64,000 nucleotides of DNA from Prunella strophiata. Taxonomy: Eukaryota > Chordata > Aves > Passeriformes > Prunellidae. The translations under genes were made by a program, and so were the position numbers. Where the stretch lies: NCBI GenBank assembly GCA_036583965.1, contig JAZBQD010000001.1, positions 20,380,941 to 20,444,940 on the forward strand, given 5' to 3'. The notes under the pieces are model-generated. The model made no database searches and was not told where the DNA came from. It saw nothing but the letters and a program-made list of their open reading frames with translations. This document shows positions 11,187 to 21,508 of the stretch, piece after piece; within the stretch, counting starts at the first letter, position 1; every line of letters starts with the position of its first letter.

Positions 11187-11850
11187 CCTAAACACAGGGA
11201 TATCCCACCAAAAGGAACACAGGGATATCTCAATGCACAGAGAACACACCCAGGGATATCCCAGTGCAAAGGGAACACACCCAGGGATATCCCAGTGCAC
11301 AGGGAACACAGCCAGGGATATCCCAGTGCACAGGGAACACACCCAGGGATATCCCAGTGCACAGGGAACACAGCCAGGGATATCCCAGTGCACAGGGAAC
11401 ACACCCAGGGATATCCCAGTGCACAGGGAACACAGCCAGGGATATCCCAGTGCACAGGGAACACAGCCAGGGATATCCCAGTGCAAAGGGAACACACACT
11501 CCAATAGCCCTGCTAATACAAACACACACTCCAATAGCCCTACAAACACAAACAAACACACCAATAGCCCTGCAAAGGAAACAGACACAGGGAAATCCCT
11601 GCACAGGGAAACAAACACTCCAATAGCCCTGGAAAGGGAAACAAACACTCCAATAGCCCTACAAACACAAACAGACACTCCAATAGCCCTACAAACACAA
11701 ACACCATCTCCAATAGCCCTACAAACACAAACAAACACACCAATAGCCCTGGAAAGGAAACAGACACAGGGATATCCCTGCAAAGACAAACACTCCAATA
11801 GCCCTGGAAAGGAAACAGACACAGGGAAATCCCTGCACAGGGAAACAAAC
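11187..11850 (+). repeat. Composite minisatellite D, left copy (truncated by the gap)
   Basis: Starting at GCCTAAACACAGGGATATCC, about nine ~31-bp units built on CAGGGATATCCCAGTGCACA and GGGAACACA(C/G)CC are followed by a second block built on CCAATAGCCCT(A/G) with CAAACACAAACA. It runs into the N gap. The same two blocks in the same order occur inverted at 22216-22748. Each unit contains the palindrome GGATATCC. Confidence 0.93.
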
Positions 11851-12350
11851 NNNNNNNNNNNNNNNNNNNNNNNNNNNNNNNNNNNNNNNNNNNNNNNNNN
11901 NNNNNNNNNNNNNNNNNNNNNNNNNNNNNNNNNNNNNNNNNNNNNNNNNNNNNNNNNNNNNNNNNNNNNNNNNNNNNNNNNNNNNNNNNNNNNNNNNNNN
12001 NNNNNNNNNNNNNNNNNNNNNNNNNNNNNNNNNNNNNNNNNNNNNNNNNNNNNNNNNNNNNNNNNNNNNNNNNNNNNNNNNNNNNNNNNNNNNNNNNNNN
12101 NNNNNNNNNNNNNNNNNNNNNNNNNNNNNNNNNNNNNNNNNNNNNNNNNNNNNNNNNNNNNNNNNNNNNNNNNNNNNNNNNNNNNNNNNNNNNNNNNNNN
12201 NNNNNNNNNNNNNNNNNNNNNNNNNNNNNNNNNNNNNNNNNNNNNNNNNNNNNNNNNNNNNNNNNNNNNNNNNNNNNNNNNNNNNNNNNNNNNNNNNNNN
12301 NNNNNNNNNNNNNNNNNNNNNNNNNNNNNNNNNNNNNNNNNNNNNNNNNN
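11851..12350. other. Assembly gap (500 N)
   Basis: Exactly 500 undetermined bases, the same length as the gap at 38803-39302, so an arbitrary scaffolding gap. It breaks inside minisatellite D. Confidence 0.99.
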
Positions 12351-12660
12351 ATACTAAAGAATGCAGAAAGAAGGATCCTAAAAGAATGTTAGAAAGAGAA
12401 AAATCAAAACTCGTGGCTCTTTCAGAGTCCTGACACAGCTTGGCTCTAATTCACCAATAAGTCACAACAACTCACACGTTGCCCAATCAAACAATCACCT
12501 TCAGGTAACAACCTCCAAACACATTCCACATGAGCACAAGCACAGGAGAAGCAAACGAGATAAAAATTGTTTTCTTTCTCTGGGCCTCTCTCTGCCTTTC
12601 CAGCTTCCCAGGAGAAAAACCTGAGTGAGGGAATCATGTTCAGAAAATGTGGGTGCCATG
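12351..12660. mobile_element. Probable passerine ERV LTR fragment at the contig start
   Basis: CTCGTGGCTCTTTCAGAGTC, ACATTCCACATGAGCAC, GATAAAAATTGTTTTC and CAGCTTCCCAGGAGAAAAAC resemble passerine ERV LTRs as I know them. A similar series (ACATTCCACATGTGCCC, GATAAGAATTGTGTATTATT, CTTTCTCTGAGCTTCTCACA) recurs at 59035-59215, which shows it is a dispersed repeat. The end is set by the gap. Confidence 0.55.
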
Positions 12661-13230
12661 CACTCCAAATTAAAGGGATCCCCGATCCCAATTAAAGGGA
12701 TTAAGGCTGCTGATCCCCAGGACCCCTTCCTTGAGTCATTTGTACACCAGCATCAGAAGGTTTGGTCATTACCCAATATTGTCTCACCAGACAGCCCTGG
12801 CATGAGGGAAAGTGGTGAAGAATGTCCTCAGGGAGAGAAATCCATAATGCAGATATTAACAAAAGGCATGTCTCTTTGGAGTGCTCAGACTCATTTTTCA
12901 GACTTAAAAATGAAGGTGATGGGTCTAAACCTTTTATTTCAGTGCTAAATTGGCTTTTTGGCTGCCTGAAGTGCTCTTTGCAGTATTCAAGGGCCAAGGT
13001 GGGCACTAGAGGTGACACTGGTCAGCTGTCTCAGGTGCCTTTTCCCCCACTGCACCCAAACCCCTCGAGCACCACTGCGTTTCACAGGAAACAGCCTTTT
13101 TTTTTTTTTTTTTTTCTGTTTGTTGCTTTTTTGCTGTTGGTTTTGTCATTGTGTTTCTGTTCCTCTGCTCAGTCCCAATTACCAGGATGTGGTTTTGAGT
13201 TTTACAAACAGCCACACACTAAAACATTTA
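12661..13230. other. Unique or old-repeat DNA with a poly-T tract
   Basis: No coding evidence was found. A ~22-base T run at about 13087-13108 looks like the reverse-complemented tail of a retroposed copy. The flanks give no clear source gene. Confidence 0.4.
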
Positions 13231-13445
13231 GCAGGGATCCTCTGTTCATCTGATTTCTGGCATTTTGTGCATTTCTCCATCTCCCAGTGTCTCTCAGGGT
13301 AGTTAGAAGCAATGTATTTCCCTGATCTCGTGTATAACCACAAATCATCATCATCTGATTCCAAAACTTCTAGGGTGTTACCTTTATTAAGGTTATCTGC
13401 TGCCATGGGAATCAAACTCCTCTGCAATGGTTTTAACCCGTGAAG
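13231..13445 (-). pseudogene. Possible decayed SH3-like coding fragment
   Basis: Read on the minus strand, about 13400 to 13290 gives LNKGNTLEVLESDDDDLW then SGKYIASNYPE. This resembles the SH3 pattern (L-x-K-G-x-x-L-x-V-L-E ... W ... Y-I-x-S-N-Y), with its first tryptophan replaced by leucine. A neighbouring frame just upstream reads AEEFDSHGS, which could stand for the ALYDY loop if a 1-base shift is assumed near 13405. No splice sites were verified. The match is by eye and could be chance. Confidence 0.2.
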
Positions 13446-13597
13446 CTGAAACATTTGTGTGTTGTGTGAATTCAGGCTTGGCCCATTTTGCTGTTATTCA
13501 TTCCTTTAATTTTTTGCTGGAGCTGCTGGAAGCTGTGATGCCGTCAGCAGAGGCTCGCTCAGCTCCTCCACTTCACAGCAGGGAGAGACGGCAGGAG

Positions 13598-13830
13598 AAA
13601 CGAACCCGGGGGTGGGAGGGACAAACCCAGGGGCTCTGGGGGAACAAACCCGGGGGTTTGGGGGGACAAACTCAGGGGGTGGGGGGGACAAAGCCGGGGG
13701 TTTGGGGGGACAAACCCAGGGGGCTCTGGGGGAACAAACCCGGGGTGGGGGGGACAAACCCAGGGGGGGGGGGGGGACAAACCCAGGGGCTGTGAGAGAC
13801 AAACCCATAGTTTTGGGGGGACAAACCCAC
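13598..13830. repeat. ~22-25 bp G-rich minisatellite (array E)
   Basis: About nine or ten copies of GGGGGACAAACCCAGGGG-like units with TTTGGGG or CTCTGGGG spacers. It is strand-asymmetric and rich in G runs of 4-12 on the plus strand, so it is a potential G-quadruplex former. Confidence 0.9.
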
Positions 13831-13973
13831 TGTTCCCATCAGTGTAAGGGAACACTGATGGCCCTGGTGGGCTCAGCCCGGGATCACCTGAGCTGGGCTG
13901 GGCTGGACCAGGGAGCTGCTCTCGGGCAGCAGCAGCAGCACCAGGCTCCTCTCTGCTTGTGTGCCAGGAAATT

Positions 13974-14175
13974 CACAGGATCCCAGACTGGTTTGGGTTG
14001 GAAGGGACCTCAAAGCCCATCCAGTGCCATCCCTGCCATGGCAGGGACACCTTCCCCTGTCCCAGGTGCTCCCAGCCCCAGTGTCCAGCCTGGCCTTGGG
14101 CACTGCCAGGGATCCAGGGGCAGCCACAGCTGCTCTGGGCACCGTGTGCCCCCCACTCCCAGGGAACAATTTCCT
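13974..14175 (-). mobile_element. CR1 LINE 3' fragment
   Basis: CACAGGATCCCAGACTGG, GGTTGGAAGGGACCTCAAAG and CCTGCCATGGCAGGGACACC mark a reverse-complemented CR1 3' end. It lies on the edge of the CpG island. Confidence 0.85.
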
Positions 14176-14610
14176 CCCGATACGGCACCTAACGCTGTCC
14201 TCTGGCAGTTTAAATCCGTGTTATTTTCCCTGCCGACGGAAGGATCTCGGCTGCGGGGCAGCCTGTGGGATACCTGAACTCGCTGATGCCCTGGCACTCG
14301 CACGGCCTGGGGAAGGGGAACATTGGGGGGCTCGGGAAGGTTTGGGGGCTGAGGCTTCTGGGGATGGCCTAGGGAGCTCGATTTTTTCGAGCTCCGGGGA
14401 CTCGGTTGAGGTGTGGGGGCTATGGGGGAGATTTCAGTGTGAGGAGGGCATCGGGAACTTGGGGGTGTCGGGGGTGCCGGCGCAGCGGAGCCGCCTGTGC
14501 CACCCCCGGGCAGGGGGGCTCCCCCCGAGTAACTCTGGCCCGTGTCCGTCCGCCGGTGCCGCGGCGCACAGCCCGCCGCTTCCCGCCCGCGGGCACTGCC
14601 CGGCGCCCCC

Positions 14611-16110
14611 TCCTCCTCCTCCTCCTCCTCCTCCTCCTCCTCCTCCTCCTCCTCCTCCTCCTCCTCCTCCTCCTCCTCCTCCTCCTCCTCCTCCTCCTCC
14701 TCCTCCTCCTCCTCCTCCTCCTCCTCCTCCTCCTCCTCCTCCTCCTCCTCCTCCTCCGCCTCCTCCTCCTCCTCCTCCTCCTCCTCCTCCTCCTCCTCCT
14801 CCTCCTCCTCCTCCTCCTCCTCCTCCTCCTCCTCCTCCTCCTCCTCCTCCTCCTCCTCCTCCTCCTCCTCCTCCTCCTCCTCCTCCTCCTCCTCCTCCTC
14901 CTCCTCCTCCTCCTCCTCCTCCTCCTCCTCCTCCTCCTCCTCCTCCTCCTCCTCCTCCTCCTCCTCCTCCTCCTCCTCCTCCTCCTCCTCCTCCTCCTCC
15001 TCCTCCTCCTCCTCCTCCTCCTCCTCCTCCTCCTCCTCCTCCTCCTCCTCCTCCTCCTCCTCCTCCTCCTCCTCCTCCTCCTCCTCCTCCTCCTCCTCCT
15101 CCTCCTCCTCCTCCTCCTCCTCCTCCTCCTCCTCCTCCTCCTCCTCCTCCTCCTCCTCCTCCTCCTCCTCCTCCTCCTCCTCCTCCTCCTCCTCCTCCTC
15201 CTCCTCCTCCTCCTCCTCCTCCTCCTCCTCCTCCTCCTCCTCCTCCTCCTCCTCCTCCTCCTCCTCCTCCTCCTCCTCCTCCTCCTCCTCCTCCTCCTCC
15301 TCCTCCTCCTCCTCCTCCTCCTCCTCCTCCTCCTCCTCCTCCTCCTCCTCCTCCTCCTCCTCCTCCTCCTCCTCCTCCTCCTCCTCCTCCTCCTCCTCCT
15401 CCTCCTCCTCCTCCTCCTCCTCCTCCTCCTCCTCCTCCTCCTCCTCCTCCTCCTCCTCCTCCTCCTCCTCCTCCTCCTCCTCCTCCTCCTCCTCCTCCTC
15501 CTCCTCCTCCTCCTCCTCCTCCTCCTCCTCCTCCTCCTCCTCCTCCTCCTCCTCCTCCTCCTCCTCCTCCTCCTCCTCCTCCTCCTCCTCCTCCTCCTCC
15601 TCCTCCTCCTCCTCCTCCTCCTCCTCCTCCTCCTCCTCCTCCTCCTCCTCCTCCTCCTCCTCCTCCTCCTCCTCCTCCTCCTCCTCCTCCTCCTCCTCCT
15701 CCTCCTCCTCCTCCTCCTCCTCCTCCTCCTCCTCCTCCTCCTCCTCCTCCTCCTCCTCCTCCTCCTCCTCCTCCTCCTCCTCCTCCTCCTCCTCCTCCTC
15801 CTCCTCCTCCTCCTCCTCCTCCTCCTCCTCCTCCTCCTCCTCCTCCTCCTCCTCCTCCTCCTCCTCCTCCTCCTCCTCCTCCTCCTCCTCCTCCTCCTCC
15901 TCCTCCTCCTCCTCCTCCTCCTCCTCCTCCTCCTCCTCCTCCTCCTCCTCCTCCTCCTCCTCCTCCTCCTCCTCCTCCTCCTCCTCCTCCTCCTCCTCCT
16001 CCTCCTCCTCCTCCTCCTCCTCCTCCTCCTCCTCCTCCTCCTCCTCCTCCTCCTCCTCCTCCTCCTCCTCCTCCTCCTCCTCCTCCTCCTCCTCCTCCTC
16101 CTCCTCCTCC
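14611..16110. repeat. (TCC)n / (GGA)n microsatellite, 1500 bp
   Basis: 500 consecutive trinucleotides with a single interruption, a G in place of T at 14758. The plus strand is pure pyrimidine apart from that base. It lies inside a CpG island about 1.1 kb upstream of the proposed start codon. All the Pro, Leu, Ser, Glu, Arg and Gly homopolymer frames crossing it are artefacts. Confidence 0.99.
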
Positions 16111-17244
16111 CAAGCCTCCGCACCCCCTTTCCCCAGCTCTGCGCCCCGCGTGTGCCGGAGCGCGGCGCTTCCAGCGGCTCTGGAACGTGCGGCGGGGGTT
16201 TCTCCGGGAGGAGAGCGGCTGCCCGCGGGGCTGGGGTCCCTCCGGCGGGGCTGGGCTCCAGGCCGGCTGCAGGATGCGCTTTCCGCAGATGCAGCCCGAA
16301 CGGGAGCGATGCTCCCGGCAGCCGGGGCAGCATCGCCGCCGAGCGTTCTGTGAATATTTATCAAGACGAAAGTTTTGAGCCGTGTCACTGGAACCGGCGT
16401 GTCGCGCCAGTGCTTCCCCTGATGAATATTTCAATTATTAATCGCCGCCGTGAGGCTGCTCGCGGTAGCGGAGCCCTCAGCCGGGCGCTCGCCCCTCGCA
16501 GCCGAGGGGTCGGAGCCGTGCGCGCAGTTTTGCCTCGGCTTTATGTTTTTTGGTAGACAGAAGTAAAAATAAACGCGAGCCGCGAGCGCCGTGGCGTCCG
16601 CTCGACTCCGAGTGATGATTTCCAGCCTTTTCGAGCTCGAGCGTCTCTTGTGGTTCGGGAGAAAACAGTCGGTGCTGCTCTAATGAAACGGGAACATCAA
16701 TAACTCCCCAGCGGGAGACCGCTCGACGAACCTGCAGAGGTGGTTTTGCTGTGGGAACCCATTTGCCAGGCGAATTTAAGTTGAGAACAATTACATTTCT
16801 GCCGTTCCCTTTGGCTCTCCAGACGCGTTGTCAGGCTCTTGCCTGCGCTGTGAGGTTCGGTGCGAGCAGAGAAGCCCACGCTGCAGCCGCTGCCGGTGTG
16901 CCCGGCTCCAGGCTGAGCTTTGGGCTCCCCGAGCGCTCCGTGCCCTCACCCGGCCGTGCCCAGGGAAACACAAACCCTTGTCGGCCTGAAGGGACAGTCC
17001 TGACATTTTCCGTGCTCATCTGCCGCGGAATTAGGAAATCATGGAAAGCATCGGTTACTCGGGGTGAAATCCTCTTGTTAACGCCTCCTCTTGTGTTTGT
17101 TCGGTTTTCCTGTGCCCTCCGAAGTGGATATTTGGAGCTCACTCCCCGCTCGTAGGATTCTCCCCTTCTTCCAGCGTGGAGTTCGTGCCGGTGCTGCCGC
17201 CCGTGTTCGCAGCCGCGGCGCCGCCGCACGCCGGGAAGGGCTGG

Positions 17245-17271
17245 ATGGAGAAAAGGCTGCCCAGCTGCAAA
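17245..17271 (+). CDS. Proposed first coding exon of the unrecognised split gene
   Basis: In the CpG island an ATG opens the nine-codon stretch MEKRLPSCK, followed directly by a consensus donor GTGAGT in phase 0. The next exon at 18406 begins in phase 0, giving a continuous frame K-IYLNN. The start context is mixed (T at -3, G at +4), so an upstream start or non-coding first exon remains possible. The 1.1-kb intron that follows contains a 33-bp minisatellite and a 35-bp triplication next to the acceptor. The gene is not recognised. Confidence 0.5.
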
Positions 17272-17727
17272 GTGAGTGCGAGCCTGGCGTGCCGGGGCTT
17301 TGGGCTTTGTTTGGAGTACGTGAGCTGAAGAGTGCTGTGGGCTCAGGGCTGTGAGAGGTCGGTGTTTAGTCAGGAGAAGCCTGCGGAGGGGAAATGCTGG
17401 GATGCTGAAGGGGCAGGGGATGGAGCAGCAGTTACAGCTGCACTGTTCCCAAGTTTTAATAGGACTGAAATGTCGCTAATTTTTATTCCTTTGAGCAGAA
17501 TGTCCTCATTTTCCTACCAGATGTGATTATGGGGGTTTTCCATCTTCCCTTTCTCCCTGGTTTTCCCACTGTTTGTCCCAAAGGGGTGCCACAGTCCAGT
17601 GCTGGCAGAGCAGTGTCACTGGGCACTGCCACATCCTGGTGCCAGCGTGGCTCTGGGGGTCCCGTGTCCCCATCCCACCTCTGTTCCCCACATCTGCCCC
17701 TTTGCCAGCTGAGTGCTGAGCACCTGG

Positions 17728-17966
17728 CTTTGTGCTGCTGTCCCCCAGCTGGTTTTGTGCTGCTGTCCCTCAGATGGTTTTGTGCTCTGTGCCCCCTGTC
17801 CCTCAGCTGATTTTGTGTTATGTCCCCACCCTGTCCCTCAGCTGGTTCTGTGCTCTGTGCCCCCTGTCCCTCAGCTGGTTCTGTGCTCTGTGCCCCCTGT
17901 CCCTCAGCTGGTTCTATGCTCTGTCCCCCCCTGTCCCCCAGCTGGTTTTGTGCTCTGTCCCTGCTG
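17728..17966. repeat. ~33-bp minisatellite (array G)
   Basis: About seven units of GTCC(C/T)(T/C)CAGCTGGTT(T/C)TGTGCT followed by CTGTGCCCCCT or variants. It would lie in the intron between the exons at 17245 and 18406. Confidence 0.9.
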
Positions 17967-18287
17967 TCCCTCACCCCCGTGTCCCCATGGCTGGGGAGGT
18001 GGCCACAGTCCCTGATGCTGATGGGGTCACTCGGGGTGGCTGTGTGAGGACCAGGGGTGGCTGTGTCAGGACAGGAGTGGCTGTGTCAGGCCAATGCTGC
18101 CTCCAGGGATTGCTGGCCTCCCGTGCAGCTGCAGCAGCTGATGAGTCATGTCAAAGCCAGTTAATTTTGAAGTGGTCACTTCCCTTCAGCCTCAGCAGAA
18201 ACCAGCCTGGTTTGGGCAGTTTGTCCCCAGCTGAGGCTCTGCCTGTTGACATACCGAGTTAAAGACTCCTTCTCACTTGTATTGCTG

Positions 18288-18395
18288 AGTTTGGGGTCTC
18301 AGACTGTAACCTTTTCCTTTCTTTCTCTTGGGGTCTCAGACTGTAACCTTTTCCTTTCTCTTGGGGTCTCAGACTGTAACCTTTTCCTTTCTCTC
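18288..18395. repeat. ~35-bp triplication adjoining a splice acceptor
   Basis: Three copies of TTGGGGTCTCAGACTGTAAC followed by CTTTTCCTTTCT. The last copy supplies the pyrimidine tract of the acceptor at 18403-18405. Each copy contains a TAAC core upstream of a pyrimidine run, so the branch-site/pyrimidine-tract module itself appears to be triplicated. Confidence 0.9.
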
Positions 18396-18405
18396 TGTTG
18401 GACAG

Positions 18406-18586
18406 ATCTACCTGAACAATGCCTTTGCCCTGGATTCAGCCTGGGTGCAGCCTGAGGAGTCCAGGCTCTTCCAGGGGGCTGAGAAGCCTCTGCTGCTGAG
18501 CAATCAAGTAGCCATGGCTGTAGCCAGGCCAGCTGCTGCCTCCAGGCCACTGCCCACGCTCGTCCTGGCCCCTCAGCTGATCCCAG
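18406..18586 (+). CDS. Internal coding exon of the unrecognised split gene (exon '2')
   Basis: The acceptor CTCTCTGTTGGACAG precedes 181 bp of open frame, 60 codons plus one base, followed by donor GTCAGG in phase 1. The peptide begins IYLNNAFALDSAWVQPEESR, continues LFQGAEKPLLLSNQVAMAV and ends in a proline/leucine segment (SRPLPTLVLAPQLIP). Base composition and residue use look coding, unlike the surrounding intron. It joins the nine-codon exon at 17245 in phase 0. Its exit phase fits entry into the minus-strand exon at 6837-6986 in block A, completing a GGT glycine codon. No domain, signal peptide or membrane segment is evident and I cannot name the gene. Confidence 0.65.
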
Positions 18587-20158
18587 GTCAGGAAATAAGT
18601 GCATCAATAATTAAGTATTGCCTGTTTCTCCTGTGGTTTTCCCTTAATGCATCCCTCAGAGAGCAAAGCTGCTCTCTAAAGCAAAGATTTGCTTCCATTC
18701 AGCTGCAAGCCCTTGCTTGAGCAGAAGCCTCGATGGCCAAGTGCAGCTCACCCTCAGAATGACTCTGAGAGGAAGAAAGGGCTGTGTGTAATTGCAGCAG
18801 ATTGTGCCAGGCTGCTCTGTAGCTGCTTGGTGACCTCTGCCAGGAAAGGAGCAACCACTCCCCACCTACTGAGTTTATTTTTCAAACGAGAAATCGCTGA
18901 CAGCCTCAGTGAGTCTGTGATTCTGTGGCCCAGTCCGTGTAGGATTGTGCTGGCTGCTCATTTGCAGAGTTGGGGGGGTCTGTGTAGACAGCCAGCAGGA
19001 GAGAGGAGCAGTGGATCCATCATCTCATTAAGGCTCAGTCATTTGTGAAATAAATTCCATTAATCTGCATAGCTGAACAGAACAACTAAAAGTTATGAAT
19101 ATTGACTGTGTAAATATTCTGTGGTGCTTTAGGTAACTAAGATTTAGACCTGGTAAAGAGCATTTATCCTTGGACAAGAGCAGACCATGCCTTCCAGCAG
19201 GGCTGAACCCCTATTTGTGGCTGCAGGAGTAAAGTAGAATAGCAGTTCAATGCAGAAGGCTGAGGAGAAAAGTGCCACTGATGCTTCAGCCCCTAAACAC
19301 GCTCCTAAACTGGGAGTTAGAATCACTGCCTTGCTGCCAGTTGTCCTGCCTTGCTCAGAGCACAGGTGCTGTCCCTGGGGCTCAGAGCAGGGCTCCCCTT
19401 CCCACGGGCTCTCCCCAAAGCAGTTTGTATTTCAGAGCTGGCAGCACCCAGGACGTGGTGTTTGCCATCAGTGCTGATGTTCAGAGTGTGCTGGGGGAGA
19501 TCCTCCTCCTGGGCTCAGTTACCAGCCCCATTAATTAGCAGGGAGTGCCCCCTTCAAGCTGGGTCTGTGTTTTGGTGTTTGAGCAGAGCTGTGGCTCAGC
19601 CTCCTCTCCTCCTGCCAGCACTGCCTGGGGCTCAGCTGCAGGAGTCACTGCTGTGGGGAAACCCTGGTATTAATTAATTTCTGTTTATTAGGGGATTGAT
19701 TGGTATTTATTACACATGAAGGCAGCTGCATGCCCGGGCTGCCTGGGGAATCACAGGAGGGGTGTGCTGCTGAGGGAGGGGGTCTGGGCAGGGCAGCCAC
19801 AGCCCTCTCCTGTTTCTGCACCTTTGAAAGGCTTCAATGCTTTAAAATATTTCAGTATTTCAATCGTGCACAAGCGTATTTTATCACATGCAGAATGGCA
19901 GATGTAAGGCAAGAGCGTTCCTGGGAGCAGCTGAGGGGCAGTGCCAGGCAGAGCAGGGACACTGCCAGCCTGGTGCCACTCTGTGGGCTGCAGGGAGCCC
20001 CGGGAGGGGAAGGGTTTGCTCCCCCTGGGCAGTGCCCATGGCTGTCTGCTCAGGAGCCCTGCAGCTGGCTCAGTGCTGGCTGCCAGCTGAGCTCCCTCGG
20101 GTGGGAGAAGGGCAGGGAGGAGCTCAAATCCCCCAGGCATCTCTGTGAATAATGGGAT
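18587..20158. other. Intron-like DNA downstream of exon 2
   Basis: Mixed composition. 19430-19540 reads STQDVVFAISADVQS in one frame, but no flanking splice pair fits exon 2. Nothing else is supported. Confidence 0.35.
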
Positions 20159-20500
20159 CACAGAATCCTGGAATGGTTTGGGTTGGGAGGGACCCTAAAT
20201 CCCACCCAGTGCCACCCCTGCCATGGCAGGGACACCTCCCACTGTCCCAGGTGCTCCCAGCCCCAGTGTCCAGCCTGGCCTTGGGCACTGCCAGGGATCC
20301 AGGGGCAGCCACAGCTGCTCTGGGCACCCTGTGCCAGGGCCAGTCAGGAATTCCTTCCCATCTTGTTGAGCTCTTGCTGTGGTTGGTGCCATCCCATCCC
20401 AGGCTCTGTGGGACTCCTGAGGGACCTGTGGCCATTCCTGCAGGGTGGCCCTGGCCCTGTCCTGCAGCCAGAGGCAGGAGCTGCTTCCCCAGGTGTTAAG
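20159..20500 (-). mobile_element. CR1 LINE 3' fragment
   Basis: CACAGAATCCTGGAATGG, GGGTTGGGAGGGACCCTAAA and CACTGCCAGGGATCCAGGGG are reverse-complemented CR1 3' landmarks. It extends to the CCTGCAGCCAGAGGCAGG region. Confidence 0.85.
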
Positions 20501-21287
20501 GCAGCACTGGCAGAGTTTCCTATGCAATATCTGCACTTAATGTGAGGAGTAATGCCAATCCTGGGAGCAGCTTCTCCTGTGAAGTGGGATGAGGGGAGTT
20601 AATCAGGTTTCTGTGCAGGATTCATTTCAGAGCTGCTCTGCCTTCCCCAGTTATCAGTAATGATATAATTGTTTTCTCAATGGAGCTGCAGCCTTCCTCA
20701 GCTCGAGGAGTGAGCACGGAGCCTGGCAAGGGTAATGTGCCTCATTTAGCAGCTGCAGCCCCAGCCACTCCAAGGTGTTATTTGCTGTGAGGAGCAGCAG
20801 TTATTGTTCTCTCCCAAGGTGCAGACCATGAATTACTGCTCTGTGCTGTGTGTTTCTGAGGAGAAGGGTGCCCTTTGCCCCTGGCAATGACGCCTGCCTC
20901 ACGGCTGCTCTGGGAGAAAAGCAGCATTGAATGTTTCTGCAGAGAGCATTGGCATTGCTGGCAGGGAAGGATTCATGTTTCTGTCCCCTGCGCTGGGTGG
21001 GTGAGCTCAGGGCTGGCCAGGGCCCTGTGCCACCTGTGTCTGTGCCAGCTGGGTGTCCTGCATGTCCCTGGGAGCTGGGTGGCTGCTGGAGGGGGTGAGG
21101 GAGGGCTGGCAGCACCCCGTGGTGGGGTTCCCCCACTGGTGAGGTGGAAGCTGGAGCCCTGGGGCACAGGACATTCACTGATGTCATTGGAGGTGTGCTG
21201 GGGTAGTTTGGCCCTCCTGGCCCTCAGGACCATCACCACCAGTGCTCCCTGGCCTGAGGGGGTGTTTTGTGCCTGGATCTGGGAGGG
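20501..21287. other. Intron-like unique DNA
   Basis: No exon with a matching splice pair was found and no repeat family is recognised. Confidence 0.35.
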
Positions 21288-21362
21288 TTTTCATGGAACT
21301 GTGGAATGGTTGGGGCTGGAATGGACCTTAAAGCTCATCTGGTTCCATGTGTCTCCTGTGTG
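21288..21362 (-). mobile_element. Short CR1 3' fragment
   Basis: GGAACTGTGGAATGGTTGGG followed by TGGAATGGACCTTAAAGCTC matches the CR1 terminus in reverse complement. Only about 75 bp are left. Confidence 0.6.
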
Positions 21363-21434
21363 GAGATGAGGATGTCGTGGGACATCCCAAGGGATTCCAT
21401 TTTCATCCTTCTCATTCCTTTCTCCTGATGGCAG

Positions 21435-21508
21435 TACCCTTTACAGAACCAAGAGAATGTCAGCACTGACGTGCAGGTACACATCCAAACACAGGCCCAG
21501 CTTGCTAG
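21435..21508 (+). CDS. Candidate exon, low confidence
   Basis: A good pyrimidine-rich acceptor (CTTTCTCCTGATGGCAG) precedes an open 74-bp stretch reading YPLQNQENVSTDVQVHIQTQ, then QAQLA, ending at donor GTAATT. It enters in phase 0 and leaves in phase 2. It therefore cannot follow exon 2 (phase 1) directly without another exon between, and it would not lead directly into the exon at 6837-6986. An internal GTACAC donor at 21477 would give a shorter version. The peptide looks protein-like, but no gene is recognised. Confidence 0.3.

Larger units (their letters stand above)
14200..17300 (+). promoter_or_regulatory. CpG island / putative promoter region
   Basis: CpG density rises sharply here, for example CGGCGCAGCGGAGCC near 14480, 16380-16640 and 17190-17240, compared with sparse CpG in the rest of block B. 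The 3' part includes the proposed first coding exon at 17245. The island is split by the 1.5-kb TCC tract. No unambiguous TATA box or start site can be placed by eye. Confidence 0.6.

Noticed and set aside
14010..16556. 600-800 residue Pro, Leu, Ser, Glu, Arg or Gly homopolymer proteins
   Set aside because: They are the six translations of one (TCC)n tract. No transcript or conserved flanking domain supports any frame.
19437..19531. Exon-like stretch reading STQDVVFAISADVQS
   Set aside because: Entry phase does not match exon 2 and no good donor follows; the frame stops at TAG shortly after.
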